Below are positions 52,599 through 61,564 of a stretch of 64,000 nucleotides of DNA, in pieces. The stretch is from positions 11,376 to 75,375 of the forward strand of contig JADJAL010000033.1 of the NCBI GenBank assembly GCA_016704305.1, in the 5' to 3' direction. The translations under genes and the position numbers were made by a program. Under the pieces are notes generated by a model that had not been told where the DNA came from, did no database searches, and worked only from the letters and a program-made list of their open reading frames with translations. The DNA comes from Haliea sp. GTDB taxonomy: Bacteria > Pseudomonadota > Gammaproteobacteria > Pseudomonadales > Halieaceae. Within the stretch, counting starts at the first letter, position 1. Every line of letters begins with the position of its first letter.

Positions 52599-53828
52599 AT
52601 GAATTTTCAACGCCTCACATTCCGCGAAGCATGGCACCGGGCGCAGTACCTGTTCGGTCGTTTTGCCGCGGATCGCTGTTCGGAGAATGCGGCGGCGCTG
52701 ACCTACATGAGCCTGTTCGCGCTGGTACCGCTATTGACGGTGCTCTATGCCATCGCCTCCGCCTTCCCCGCGTTCCAGGGCGCGGAAGAACTGCTGCAAT
52801 CGCTGCTGTTCAAACACCTGATGCCGCAGAGCAGCGCGGAGATCGAGCAATACCTCAACGATTTCTCGCAGCAGGCCAAAAACCTGACCGGGCCCGGCAT
52901 TATCTTTCTGTTGATCACCGCGATCCTGATGCTGCGCAACATCGAGCACGCATTCAACAACATCTGGCGCGCGCGGGAAAATCGCAGTCCCCTGTCCAGC
53001 TTCCTGTTGTACTGGGCGGTGTTGACCCTGGCGCCGGCGACCATTTTCCTCGCGTTGGGCCTGAGCACCTATCTGGGCTCGGTTGCCGATGCGCTGCAAA
53101 GCCTGGATATTTTGGGGGCCAAGGCTTTCCTGGTGAAGGCTACGCCGCTGCTGCTGAGCCTGGCAGGATTCAGCCTGATTTATGCCGCTGTACCCAACTG
53201 CCCGGTACCGATCAGGCATGCGCTCATCGGGGGCGCTTTTGCCGCGCTGGCCTTTCACGCCGCGCGCGGCATTTTCACCCAGCTGGTGGTGAGCTCCAGC
53301 TACACTTTCATCTACGGCGCTTTTGCCGCCGTGCCGCTGTTCCTGCTGTGGATCTACCTGTCATGGAACATCGTCCTGATGGGGGGAGTGCTGGTGCACA
53401 GCCTGTCGGCGTATGAGAGTGATGACCAGGCCAGGCGACCGAGGATACTCAAGGCACTGGATGTGCTGTACGTTTTCTGGAAGAAGCAACAGTCGGGTGT
53501 AGCGGTGCGCGAGATGGAACTGCTGAAACGCACGCATGACATTATCCGCGGCCTTGACAGCGAAACCTGGGGCGCACTGCGCGACATCTTCTTGCGGGAA
53601 AAAGTCATTACCGAGGATGGCAACGGCCACTACCTGTTGTGCCGCGACCTGCACACCGTCCCGTTGTGGCAACTGAAAGAGTGGGTCGGTAACCAGCAAC
53701 CGCTTGAGGGGCAGGATAAGACCCTCAATAGCGACTGGCAGCACGTAGCCTATGGCTTGTTGCTTGAAGGGCGCAGCGCGCAACGCCAGTTGCTGAATAC
53801 CAACCTCGTGGAGCTGTTTAACCGGTGA
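52599..53828 (+). CDS. YihY/BrkB family membrane protein
   Basis: 409 aa. Typical start FADRCSENAAALTYMSLFALVPLLTVLYAI, then six membrane helices up to about residue 275 (AAFAALAFHAARGIFTQLVV, YGAFAAVPLFLLWIYLSWNIVLMGG), and a cytosolic C-terminal winged-helix-like region of about 130 residues. The family was once called ribonuclease BN; its actual role is unknown. Its stop overlaps the GTG start of the thioredoxin-like gene. Confidence 0.88.
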   Translation: MNFQRLTFREAWHRAQYLFGRFAADRCSENAAALTYMSLFALVPLLTVLYAIASAFPAFQGAEELLQSLLFKHLMPQSSAEIEQYLNDFSQQAKNLTGPGIIFLLITAILMLRNIEHAFNNIWRARENRSPLSSFLLYWAVLTLAPATIFLALGLSTYLGSVADALQSLDILGAKAFLVKATPLLLSLAGFSLIYAAVPNCPVPIRHALIGGAFAALAFHAARGIFTQLVVSSSYTFIYGAFAAVPLFLLWIYLSWNIVLMGGVLVHSLSAYESDDQARRPRILKALDVLYVFWKKQQSGVAVREMELLKRTHDIIRGLDSETWGALRDIFLREKVITEDGNGHYLLCRDLHTVPLWQLKEWVGNQQPLEGQDKTLNSDWQHVAYGLLLEGRSAQRQLLNTNLVELFNR

Positions 53829-54262
53829 AATATCTATTGTCGTGCGCCCTGATGCTGTCACTGCTGGCCTGCACCTCACGGGACGCGCCCTCACCCGCGC
53901 CGCTACTGGAAAACTTGCGCGGTCAGTGGGTGGTGATCAATTACTGGGCCCAGTGGTGCAAGCCCTGCATCGAGGAAATACCGTATTTGAACACGCTGGA
54001 CCGGGACTATGCGCAGGTCACCGTTCTCGGGGTCAATTATGACGGTGCCAGTGGCGCGGAACTGGAGAAACAGCGGCAACAACTGGGGGTAGCATTTGCC
54101 AGCCTGGAAGCGGACCCCGCGGAGCAATTGGGCAAAGCGCGGCCCGTCGTGTTACCGACGACGTTTATTGTCAATCCGGACGGCGAGTTCGTAGCGGAGT
54201 TGATCGGGCCGCAAACGCTGGAATCACTGGTTCAGGCTACCGGACAGACCGCGCCCGAATAA
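53825..54262 (+). CDS. TlpA-like thioredoxin lipoprotein
   Basis: 145 aa, GTG start. Lipobox SLLACT (Cys16) attaches it to a membrane; the thioredoxin fold has the active site WAQWCKPCIEE and cis-Pro in LPTTFIV. Most likely a periplasmic thiol reductase of the TlpA/ResA type. Coupled to the BrkB-like gene. Confidence 0.9.
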   Translation: MKYLLSCALMLSLLACTSRDAPSPAPLLENLRGQWVVINYWAQWCKPCIEEIPYLNTLDRDYAQVTVLGVNYDGASGAELEKQRQQLGVAFASLEADPAEQLGKARPVVLPTTFIVNPDGEFVAELIGPQTLESLVQATGQTAPE

Positions 54263-54265
54263 AAA

Positions 54266-54288
54266 AAGCCGGCCTCGAAAGCCGGCTT
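54266..54288. terminator. Rho-independent terminator hairpin
   Basis: AAGCCGGC (54266-54273) pairs with GCCGGCTT (54281-54288), 7-base loop, right after the thioredoxin stop. The A-run 54261-54267 lies before the stem on the plus strand, so the T-run follows on the minus strand; on the plus strand the hairpin has a short TT foot. Confidence 0.7.
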
Positions 54289-54589
54289 GCGCACACTGGT
54301 TACGCGGAGAGTACAAGACCTGGATGGAACACTGGTACAACTGACTTACAACCAACCTGGAACAACCTTACAACAACGGTTTGAAGACCCTGCTTTACGC
54401 AATGGCGGCCACACCCGCTGAGTTACCTGTGACTGTGGCACTTTGCATTGGTTCCATCGATGGCAAAAAAATATTTCAGCGGATCGCATCTGTCACACGC
54501 GAAGGCGCCCAGCGTTGGACAGCGCTATCGGGCGAGGCTACTCTTGTACCCCTTACCTGCCCGAATCCCGCGAAAAAAAGGTATCCCCC
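54289..54589. other. Upstream region of cysK
   Basis: 301 bp. Contains repeated ACAAC words (about 54337-54376, for example TACAACTGACTTACAACC), an A-rich stretch near 54464 and a short unlikely frame. No promoter of clear quality and no riboswitch structure was recognised, although the length would allow a leader RNA. Confidence 0.4.
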
Positions 54590-55571
54590 ATGAGCAAACT
54601 CTACAGCAACAATGCCGACACCATCGGCGGCACGCCACTGGTCAAGATCAATCGCATCAGCGATGGCAATATTTACGTGAAGCTGGAAAACCGCAACCCG
54701 GCGATGTCGGTCAAATGCCGTATCGGCGCCAGCATGGTTAGCGCGGCTGAGCGCGATGGCAGTCTCAAGCCCGGCATGAGCATTGTCGAACCCACCAGCG
54801 GCAACACCGGTATCGCGCTGGCCTTTGTCGCCGCAGCCAAGGGCTACGGCTGCATCCTGACCATGCCCAACACGATGAGCCTGGAGCGGCGCATGTTGAT
54901 GAAAGCCCTGGGCGCGCAAGTCATCCTTACGGACGGCAGCAAGGGCATACCCGCTGCGATCGCCAAAGCGGAGGAGATCATCGCCTCCGATCCCACGCTG
55001 TACTGGGGCCCACGCCAGTTTGAGAACCCGGCAAATCCCGAGGTGCATGTGCAGACGACCGGGCCGGAAATCTGGGCCGACACCGATGGCGCCGTCGACA
55101 TCCTGGTGTGCGGCGTGGGCACTGGCGGGACTATCACAGGCGTAACCCGCTACCTGAAAAGTATCCGCGGCAAGAACGTGCTCCAGTGTCGCCGTGGAAC
55201 CCGACACCACCACGATGATCACTGCGGCCAAGAGCGGCGCGGAACCGCGCCATGCCCCGCACAAAATCCAGGGCATAGGAGCGGGGTTTGTGCCAAAGAA
55301 CCTCGATCTGGAACTGGTCGATCTGGTCGAGCAGGTGAGCTCCGACGAGGCCATCGAGTGGGCCCACAAGCTGATGCAGCAGGAGGGCATTCTGGCGGGC
55401 GTCTCCTCGGGCGCAGCCATGGCCGTCGCACACCGCTTGTCGCAACAACCGGCGCACAAGGGCAAGCTGATCGTGGCTATATTGCCGGACTCCGGTGAAC
55501 GCTACCTGTCATCCGCACTATTCGCGGGGCGCTTTTCAGACAGCGAGACGGTACAGGCCACCATCAGCTGA
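54590..55571 (+). CDS. cysK: Cysteine synthase A, frameshifted
   Basis: Forms cysteine from O-acetylserine and sulfide with PLP. IGGTPLVKINRI, the PLP lysine in SVKCRIGA (Lys42), VEPTSGNTGIALAFVAA, GVGTGGTITGVTRYL, then a shift by one extra base near 55184 (CTCC for CTC) into VAVEPDTTTM, HKIQGIGAGFVPKNL, GVSSGAAMAVA and LPDSGERYLSSALFAG. Corrected length 326 aa, matching CysK (type A wording NTMSLERRMLMKALGA). The shift is most likely a sequencing error. Confidence 0.9.
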
Positions 55572-55580
55572 AGCCTCCAT

Positions 55581-56183
55581 TCACCTGGTGCGCTTGCCTG
55601 CGGATGCGGTGAGCGCTTCGAGCCGCTTTTTCACCTTCGGCCACTCCGAATCGATGATGCTGAAGTACACGGAATCGCGCCGATAATTGTTTTGCACGAT
55701 CATGTGGTTGCGCATCACGCCCTCGCGCGTCGCGCCGATGCGCAGCAATGCCGCCTGCGAACGCTCGTTGCGAGCATCGGTCTTGAACTCCACCCGCACG
55801 CAACCGAGTTGCTCGAAGGCGTGTTTCAGCAGCAACAATTTCGCCTCCGTGTTAATCCCCGTGCGCTGCCACTCCTGTCCCAGCCAGGTCCAGCCGATCT
55901 CCAGTGAGCGGTGTTCGGGGCGAATCGTCAGGTAGCGCGTGCTACCGGCCACTTTGTCCCTTGCGCGATCCACGATCGCAAACGGCAACTGGCCGGGCGT
56001 GGTAAGGGCTTCCTCGATCCAGTGGCGGGTGTCCGCCAGGTCGATGAAACAACCCCGGGGCATGTAGGCCCAATCGGCCTGCGCACGACCATGGTTATAC
56101 AAGCCCTGGGCATGCTCTGCGCACAATGGTTCAAGGCGTACCGTGCGTCCTTCAAGCACTACCGGTGCAATGCGTAGTGACAT
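55581..56183 (-). CDS. GNAT family N-acetyltransferase (RimJ/RimL-like)
   Basis: 200 aa. VRLEPLCAEHAQGLYNHG, AGSTRYLTIRPEHRSLEIGWTWLGQEWQRTGIN with the acetyl-CoA pyrophosphate loop (Q/R-x-x-G), LLKHAFEQLGCVRVEFKTDARNERSQAALLRIGA. The wording is that of the RimJ/RimL-type acetyltransferases that modify protein N-termini or small amines. Third gene of the minus-strand Qor-MFS-GNAT operon; start lies two bases after the MFS stop and GGAG is inside the MFS end. Confidence 0.87.
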   Translation of the reverse strand: MSLRIAPVVLEGRTVRLEPLCAEHAQGLYNHGRAQADWAYMPRGCFIDLADTRHWIEEALTTPGQLPFAIVDRARDKVAGSTRYLTIRPEHRSLEIGWTWLGQEWQRTGINTEAKLLLLKHAFEQLGCVRVEFKTDARNERSQAALLRIGATREGVMRNHMIVQNNYRRDSVYFSIIDSEWPKVKKRLEALTASAGKRTR

Positions 56184-56185
56184 CT

Positions 56186-57526
56186 CTACACTCCTGGTGA
56201 GCGCGCCGTGGAGGACAGCGCAATTCGATAATACTTGAGTCCCCACGCCAGCAATAGCGCGGCCAATGGACAGACCAGCACGGGCAGCAGGCTTAATGAG
56301 TAGGCCAGGTAACTGTCGCCGACAAAGACAAAATCGGTGAGTGCGGCCACCGCGCTGGGGCCCAGCGCCAACCCCAACAGATTGGTCATGAACAGCATCA
56401 GCGCGGAAATCTGCGCGCGCATGCGATTGGGCGTAATGTTCTGCAACGCCGCAATCGCCAGCGCAAAGTAACTGTTCAGAAAAAATACTATGGGCACCGC
56501 AGCCCACAGTGCGAAGCGGCTGTCCGCAAACAGGGGGCCCAGCGATGCGGGCAACAGCCACAGCAGCGCGATCACCAGGATCAGGCGCATACTCGCATCC
56601 GGGTAACCGCGCGCCTGCAACGGGCGGACACAAAATCCGCCAAGCAGGGTACCGATGCTCCCGGCGACGATAAAAATCAGGCCAAACTGCGCGCCCGCAT
56701 CGGCGCGATTCATGCCGTGGCTACGCACCAGGAACTCGGGGTACCAGGCCATCGTGCCGTAGCCGAGCACCGCAAGCAGGGATACGCCCATGATCAGGCT
56801 GGTATACGCCTGCCAGTGCTGTCGCACATGTGCTGCCACGTCAGTCAGTCGGTAATCATTGGCCCCAACGGGAAGCGCACCCCGACGCGGGGGTTCCACC
56901 ATCACGGAGAGCAACAGCACCAGCACAAAGCCCGGCAGGCCGACAATCACAAACGTCGTCTGCCACGGGCGCAACTCGCCCACAAGGGGCAGCGACAAAG
57001 CACCCTGCACTGAAAAGTATTCGTACACCGCGCCGCCGATGATGTAGGCCAGCCCGCCGCCTATGGTGATGCCTAACGTGTAGATCGCCATCGCGCGCGG
57101 CAGGCTGTCCGCGCTGAAATAGTCGCTCAGCAAGCTGTAGGCCGGTGGCGACAGCGCCGCCTCGCCCACGCCCACGCCGATACGCGCGAGGAACAAGGTG
57201 CTGAAGCTGCGCGTGAGACCGCACACGCAGGTCATCAGGCTCCAGAAAAACACCCCGACCGTCACCACCCATTTGCGGTTTCCCCGATCCGCCAGTCGGG
57301 CTATCGGCAATCCAAGGAAAATATAAAACATCGAGAACGCGAAGCCGTGCAGGAGGCTGTACTGGAAATCACTGATCGCGAAATCCGCGCGTATCGGGCC
57401 GATCAACACCGCCATCACATTGCGGTCGATGAACGACAGGATGTACGCCAGCAGCAGAACGAGCAGCGCATAGAGCGCACCCGCGCTGTGTACCGGCCTA
57501 GGAATCGCCACCGACCCTGTCGTCAT
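56186..57526 (-). CDS. MFS transporter (Spinster-like)
   Basis: 446 aa with twelve predicted helices. LSFIDRNVMAVLIGPI, the loop 2-3 motif GLPIARLADRGNRKW, RIGVGVGEAALSPPAYSLLSDYF in helices 4-5, and a C-terminal half with GTLLGGFCVRPLQARG. This wording is typical of the Spinster-type MFS proteins found near aromatic and lipid catabolism genes. A frame extending to 57661 is possible but Cys/Arg-rich, so the ATG at 57526 was chosen. Substrate unknown. Confidence 0.88.
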   Translation of the reverse strand: MTTGSVAIPRPVHSAGALYALLVLLLAYILSFIDRNVMAVLIGPIRADFAISDFQYSLLHGFAFSMFYIFLGLPIARLADRGNRKWVVTVGVFFWSLMTCVCGLTRSFSTLFLARIGVGVGEAALSPPAYSLLSDYFSADSLPRAMAIYTLGITIGGGLAYIIGGAVYEYFSVQGALSLPLVGELRPWQTTFVIVGLPGFVLVLLLSVMVEPPRRGALPVGANDYRLTDVAAHVRQHWQAYTSLIMGVSLLAVLGYGTMAWYPEFLVRSHGMNRADAGAQFGLIFIVAGSIGTLLGGFCVRPLQARGYPDASMRLILVIALLWLLPASLGPLFADSRFALWAAVPIVFFLNSYFALAIAALQNITPNRMRAQISALMLFMTNLLGLALGPSAVAALTDFVFVGDSYLAYSLSLLPVLVCPLAALLLAWGLKYYRIALSSTARSPGV

Positions 57527-57548
57527 CGTTAAATGCTGCCAGACGTGC

Positions 57549-58521
57549 TCAGGGCAACAGCACTGTCGAACCCGTCGTCCTGCGGCTTTCAAGGTCGCGA
57601 TGCGCCTGCTGCACATCCGCCAGCGCATAACGTTGGTTGATTTCGATACGCACCGCGCCACTCAATACACGTGTGAACAGATCGTTCGAGGATTGCTGCA
57701 GCTCTTCGGTGGTGAGGGTGTACGTAACCATCGTGGGACGCGTGATGTACAACGACCCCCTTGTTCGCCAGCACCTGCAGATTGAGTGGATCGGGCGCCC
57801 CAGAGGCATTGCCGAAGCTCACCATCAGGCCCCGGGGCCGCAGGCAGTCCAGTGACATCTCGAAGGTATCCTTGCCCACGCCGTCATACACCACCGGCAC
57901 TTTTTGTCCAGCGGTAATCTCGAGCACGCGCTGCACCACGTCTTCCGTATTGTAGTTGATGACATGCGCATACCCGTGGGCGCGCGCCTGCACCGCCTTC
58001 TCCTCGGAGCCCACGGTACCAATAGCGGTGACGCCAATGCTGGCTGCCCACTGCCCGAACAGCAGGCCCACGCCGCCGGCCGCCGCATGAAACAGGCACG
58101 TCTCGCCCGAGCGCAGCGGATACGTGCGTTGTATCAGGTATTCCGTGGTCTGGCCTTTCAACAGGCTGGCCGCCGCCTGCTCGTAGTCGATACCCTCGGG
58201 GATTTTCACCAAACGCGAGGCAGGCAAGTTAATCGCCTGCGCGTAGGCACCCAACCCCGCCGAGCAGTAGGCAACTCGGTCACCCACCTTCAGGCTAACG
58301 CCCTCGCCCACCGCCTGCACATCGCCGGCACCCTCCAGGCCAATACCGGTAGGCAACGCGAGTGGATACAAGCCACTGCGGTGATAGGTATCGATAAAGT
58401 TGAGCCCGATCGCCCGATTTGCCACGGTGACCATGCCTGGTCCGGGCGCGCCGACCTCGACCTCTTCCAGTTGCATCACTTCCGGGCCGCCCGCCTTGTA
58501 AATCCTTACCGCCTGTACCAT
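57549..58521 (-). CDS. NADPH:quinone oxidoreductase, frameshifted
   Basis: MDR-superfamily zinc-free quinone reductase. VRIYKAGGPEVMQLEEVEVG, NFIDTYHRSGLYPL, LLKGQTTEYLIQRTYPL, HAAAGGVGLLFGQWAASIG with the NADPH motif and VYDGVGKDTFEMSLDCLRPRG. A five-C run at 57756-57760 breaks the frame; with one base fewer it reads LANKGSLYITRPTMVTYT and ends TGSTVLLP, giving 323 aa as for QorA. Likely a homopolymer error. Confidence 0.88.
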
Positions 58522-58635
58522 GCCAGTTACTCCGCTTTTTTCTGATTGTTTACGCTATACCCGGATATAATAACTCGGAATTGCAGCACGGCATGCCCAT
58601 CATACCCCCCCAAATTTCCAGCGGAGCGCAACCAC

Positions 58636-59990
58636 GTGTTCGAAGACCTGCAGCTTGATCGTCACCTGCGCCTCGGTATCGATGCACTCGCATTGACAAC
58701 GGCCACGGAAGTCCAGCAACTGGCAGTGCCGCCCGCGCTGCAGGGCAAGGACCTGCTGGTGACCGCCGAAACCGGAAGCGGCAAGACCCTGGCCTACCTC
58801 ATTCCGCTGGCGCAGAAAATTCTCGCCGCGCAGTCCGCACAAGACGCCACGCAAACAGCCAGGCAGACCGGCACGCTGGCGTTGATTCTGGTACCCACGC
58901 GCGAACTGGCGCGCCAGGTGCTCAAGCAGTGCCGTGAGTTGCTCGCCCTCTCCCGCTGAAAGCGCAGGCCATTACCGGTGGCGCCGATTTCAAATACCAG
59001 TCGGCACAGCTGCGCAAGGACCCGGAAATCGTCATCGCTACGCCCGGACGCCTGCTGGAACTCTGCCAGAAGCGCAGCGCCGACCTGCGCCAGTTGCAGA
59101 CCCTGGTGCTCGACGAGGCGGACCGTATGCTGGACATGGGGTTTCGCGACGACGTGCTGAAAATCGCCGAATTCTGCCCCGCGAACAAACAGGTATTGCT
59201 ACTGTCGGCCACACTGTCACACCGCGGCGTGGGCGCGATCGCCACGACGCTGCTGCAAGCACCGCAAACCATTGCGGTGGGCCAGGTGCGGCAGGCGCAC
59301 AGCAGTATCGACCACCAGTTGATTCTCGCGGACAGCCAGGACCACAAGGACGCTCTGCTCACGGCGCTGTTGCAGCAGGGCGGCTTCCACCGCGCGCTGG
59401 TGTTTGCCAACAAACGCAATACCGCGACACGGCTGGCCAATCTGCTCAAATACCAGAAATTGCGCAGCGCCGCGCTGCACGGGGAGATGAGCACTGAGGA
59501 GCGCAAGCAGGTGATGCACCAGTTTCATGAAGGCAAGGTGAACGTGGTCTGCGCCAGCGACCTCGCGGCGCGCGGCATTGACGTCAGCGGCATCGACCTG
59601 GTGGTGAATTACGACATTCCCTACAGCGGTGACAACTACCTGCACCGAAGCGGCCGCACCGGACGTGCCGGCGCGCGCGGCCTGGCCGTGTCGCTGGCCA
59701 ATGCCGCGGAATGGAACCTGATGGTCAGCATCGAGCGCTATCTCGCGCTGCGCTTCGAACGCCGTACCCTGCCCGGCCTGAAAGCGAAATACAGCGGACC
59801 GAAAAAGCTCAAATCGTCCGGCAAGGCAGCGGGCAGCAAGCAGAAGCCAAAAAAATCCGCTGCCGACAAGAACAAGACACGCGAGCGCAACCAGAAAAAT
59901 GTCGGCAAGCGACGGGCGAAACCGGTGGTTGCAGCGACAGCCGCGAACGATGGCTTCGCTCCGCTGAAGAAAAAGCCGCCGCGTGCATGA
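58636..59990 (+). CDS. DEAD-box RNA helicase, frameshifted
   Basis: ATP-dependent RNA helicase. Start GTG at 58636 (MFEDLQLDRHLRLGIDAL). Motifs in order: Q-motif ATEVQQLAVP, I ETGSGKT, Ia PTRELARQ, then a one-base loss near 58952 in a CCC run, ITGGADF, TPGRL, II DEAD, III SAT, IV ALVFANKR, V ARGIDV and VI HRSGRTGRAG. A Lys-rich tail (SKQKPKKSAADKNK) probably binds RNA. Corrected length 451 aa. It most resembles the RhlE/SrmB type; I cannot assign a subgroup firmly. Confidence 0.9.
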
Positions 59991-60526
59991 TGCGCGTCTT
60001 CTTTGGCCTGGCGCTGGACGGTGCCACCGCGCTGCACATCGCCAACTGGCGCGAGCGGCAGCTGGCCTGCGCCGGCACACCGGTACCGCCGGCGAATTTC
60101 CATATCACGCTGGCCTTTCTCGGCGCGCTGGATGAAGCGGCGATTGAGCGCCTGTGCCTCTCGGTAGACGGCTGGCTGGCGCAAACTTCCCTGCCCGGCG
60201 GGGCGCTGCAGCTTGACACTACCGGCTACTGGGCAAAGCCCGGCATTTTCTGGCTGGGCCCGCTCAGCTGGCCCGAACAGCTCACGCGATTGGCACAAAA
60301 GCTGAACAGCCTTGGCAGTGCCGCCGGGGCCAAACGTGATCGCAATCCCTTCCAGCCGCATATCACCCTGTATCGGCAGTGCAATGTACCGCCCCCGGAG
60401 CCGGCGCACACGCCGTCAATAGCGCTGCGTTACTCGGACTTCGCGCTGTTTGAATCGCGGCAGGGCAAACGCGGTGTGAGCTACCACATACTGCAGGACT
60501 GGGCCTTGCACCGCACCCACGATTAG
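59987..60526 (+). CDS. thpR: RNA 2',3'-cyclic phosphodiesterase (2H family)
   Basis: About 178 aa. Two H-x-T motifs typical of 2H phosphoesterases are in NFHITLAFLG and FQPHITLYRQ, with VFFGLALDG at the start and SDFALFESR between. ThpR hydrolyses 2',3'-cyclic phosphates of RNA. The first ATG (59987) overlaps the helicase stop; a second ATG at 59990 is equally good. Confidence 0.88.
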   Translation: MMRVFFGLALDGATALHIANWRERQLACAGTPVPPANFHITLAFLGALDEAAIERLCLSVDGWLAQTSLPGGALQLDTTGYWAKPGIFWLGPLSWPEQLTRLAQKLNSLGSAAGAKRDRNPFQPHITLYRQCNVPPPEPAHTPSIALRYSDFALFESRQGKRGVSYHILQDWALHRTHD

Positions 60527-60724
60527 GCGCCAGTACCTTTCGATACGCACAGATTCATACGTTGAAATCCATCTGGGCACGTGCAATTGCCATGCGCGTA
60601 ATGCATCAGTACAGCTTTGTATGCCAGCGGACGGTGGCGCGTGCTACCCAGCGTTTCTCGGGTGGGGCTATACTGATTCTGGTCACCAACCGGTGCACCA
60701 CCAACGCCCGAGGGTACTTTATTT

Positions 60725-61456
60725 ATGTATCAAATAAGAAAAAAACGTCAGTTATTGATTGCGGCCGCTTGTTTGCTCGGTCTCGCATCCCACGCCGCCG
60801 TGGCGGATTTGATCCTCACGCAGCGCGACTCGCGGCTGGGTATCGCCTATGAATGGGGCTACCCCGGGAACATCCATTCCGGTGTTGTTGCCGCAAGTGA
60901 AACGTCAATCAACAGCAATTTCGTGTTATCCGCAAAGCGGCAGCGATGGCGGTGATGGCCCATTGGGCGATACCTCATGGGTAGCCAATTACACACTGGG
61001 TGCGGATCAGGGAATAGAGTACTCGAGCAACCGCATTTTCGCCTCTGGCAGCACGTCGCTGTTTTCATTCAGGGGAGACCAGGGCGTTTCGACGTTGGCA
61101 GCACAGCCTGGGAGCAGTTTGGAATTGCAATTCAATAACACGCAAATGAATGCATTTCTTTTGAGTGGAAGCATGACCAGCGGCGCCCGCTTTACATTTG
61201 AGCAATTCGACAGCGGGATTTGGAGTGAGCTGTACACGGGTTATGGCGTTGACTTTTTCAGCAAACAATTACTCTTACCCGTCGGACTGTTTAAATTTTC
61301 TGCCGGGGGAGAATCCTTCTCCGACGGCTATTCGGCTGGCGAGGCATGGTATTTTGACCTGGCCGCAGCGCCTGTAACCGTACCTGCACCAGCGTCGCTT
61401 GTGTTGTTGTTAACCGGGTTAGTTGGAACCACCTTTTTCGAAAACGCGCGAAGTGA
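60725..61456 (+). CDS. PEP-CTERM-like exported protein, two frameshifts
   Basis: Signal peptide (QLLIAAACLLGLASHAAVA) and beta-rich body with LGDTSWVANYTLGA, TFEQFDSGIWSELYTG and YSAGEAWYFDLAAAPV. The end reads VPAPASLVLLLTGLVGTT, then with one added T (run near 61434) FFRKRAK and a stop at 61456: a C-terminal hydrophobic helix and basic end as in PEP-CTERM sorting signals recognised by exosortase. A further shift near 60932 separates the signal peptide from the body. Corrected length about 243 aa. GC is lower than in the neighbours. The function is unknown; an exosortase is not in this window. Confidence 0.75.
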
Positions 61457-61564
61457 AGGCCGACCACCCCAATGTCTTAGCGCCACCCGCGAATACTGCG
61501 CGGCTACCGATTCGGGTACTATTTCGGGTACTCTCGCGCGCAGTCATTCAACGGAATTCACCGC

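Noticed and set aside
54300..54380. ACAAC-rich stretch as a small RNA or iteron-type origin
   Set aside because: Words are irregular in spacing and not flanked by an AT-rich region or hairpin; nothing supports a specific role.
55180..55190. Programmed ribosomal frameshift in cysK
   Set aside because: No slippery heptamer or downstream structure seen; cysK is not known to use frameshifting, and many other genes in the window have similar shifts.
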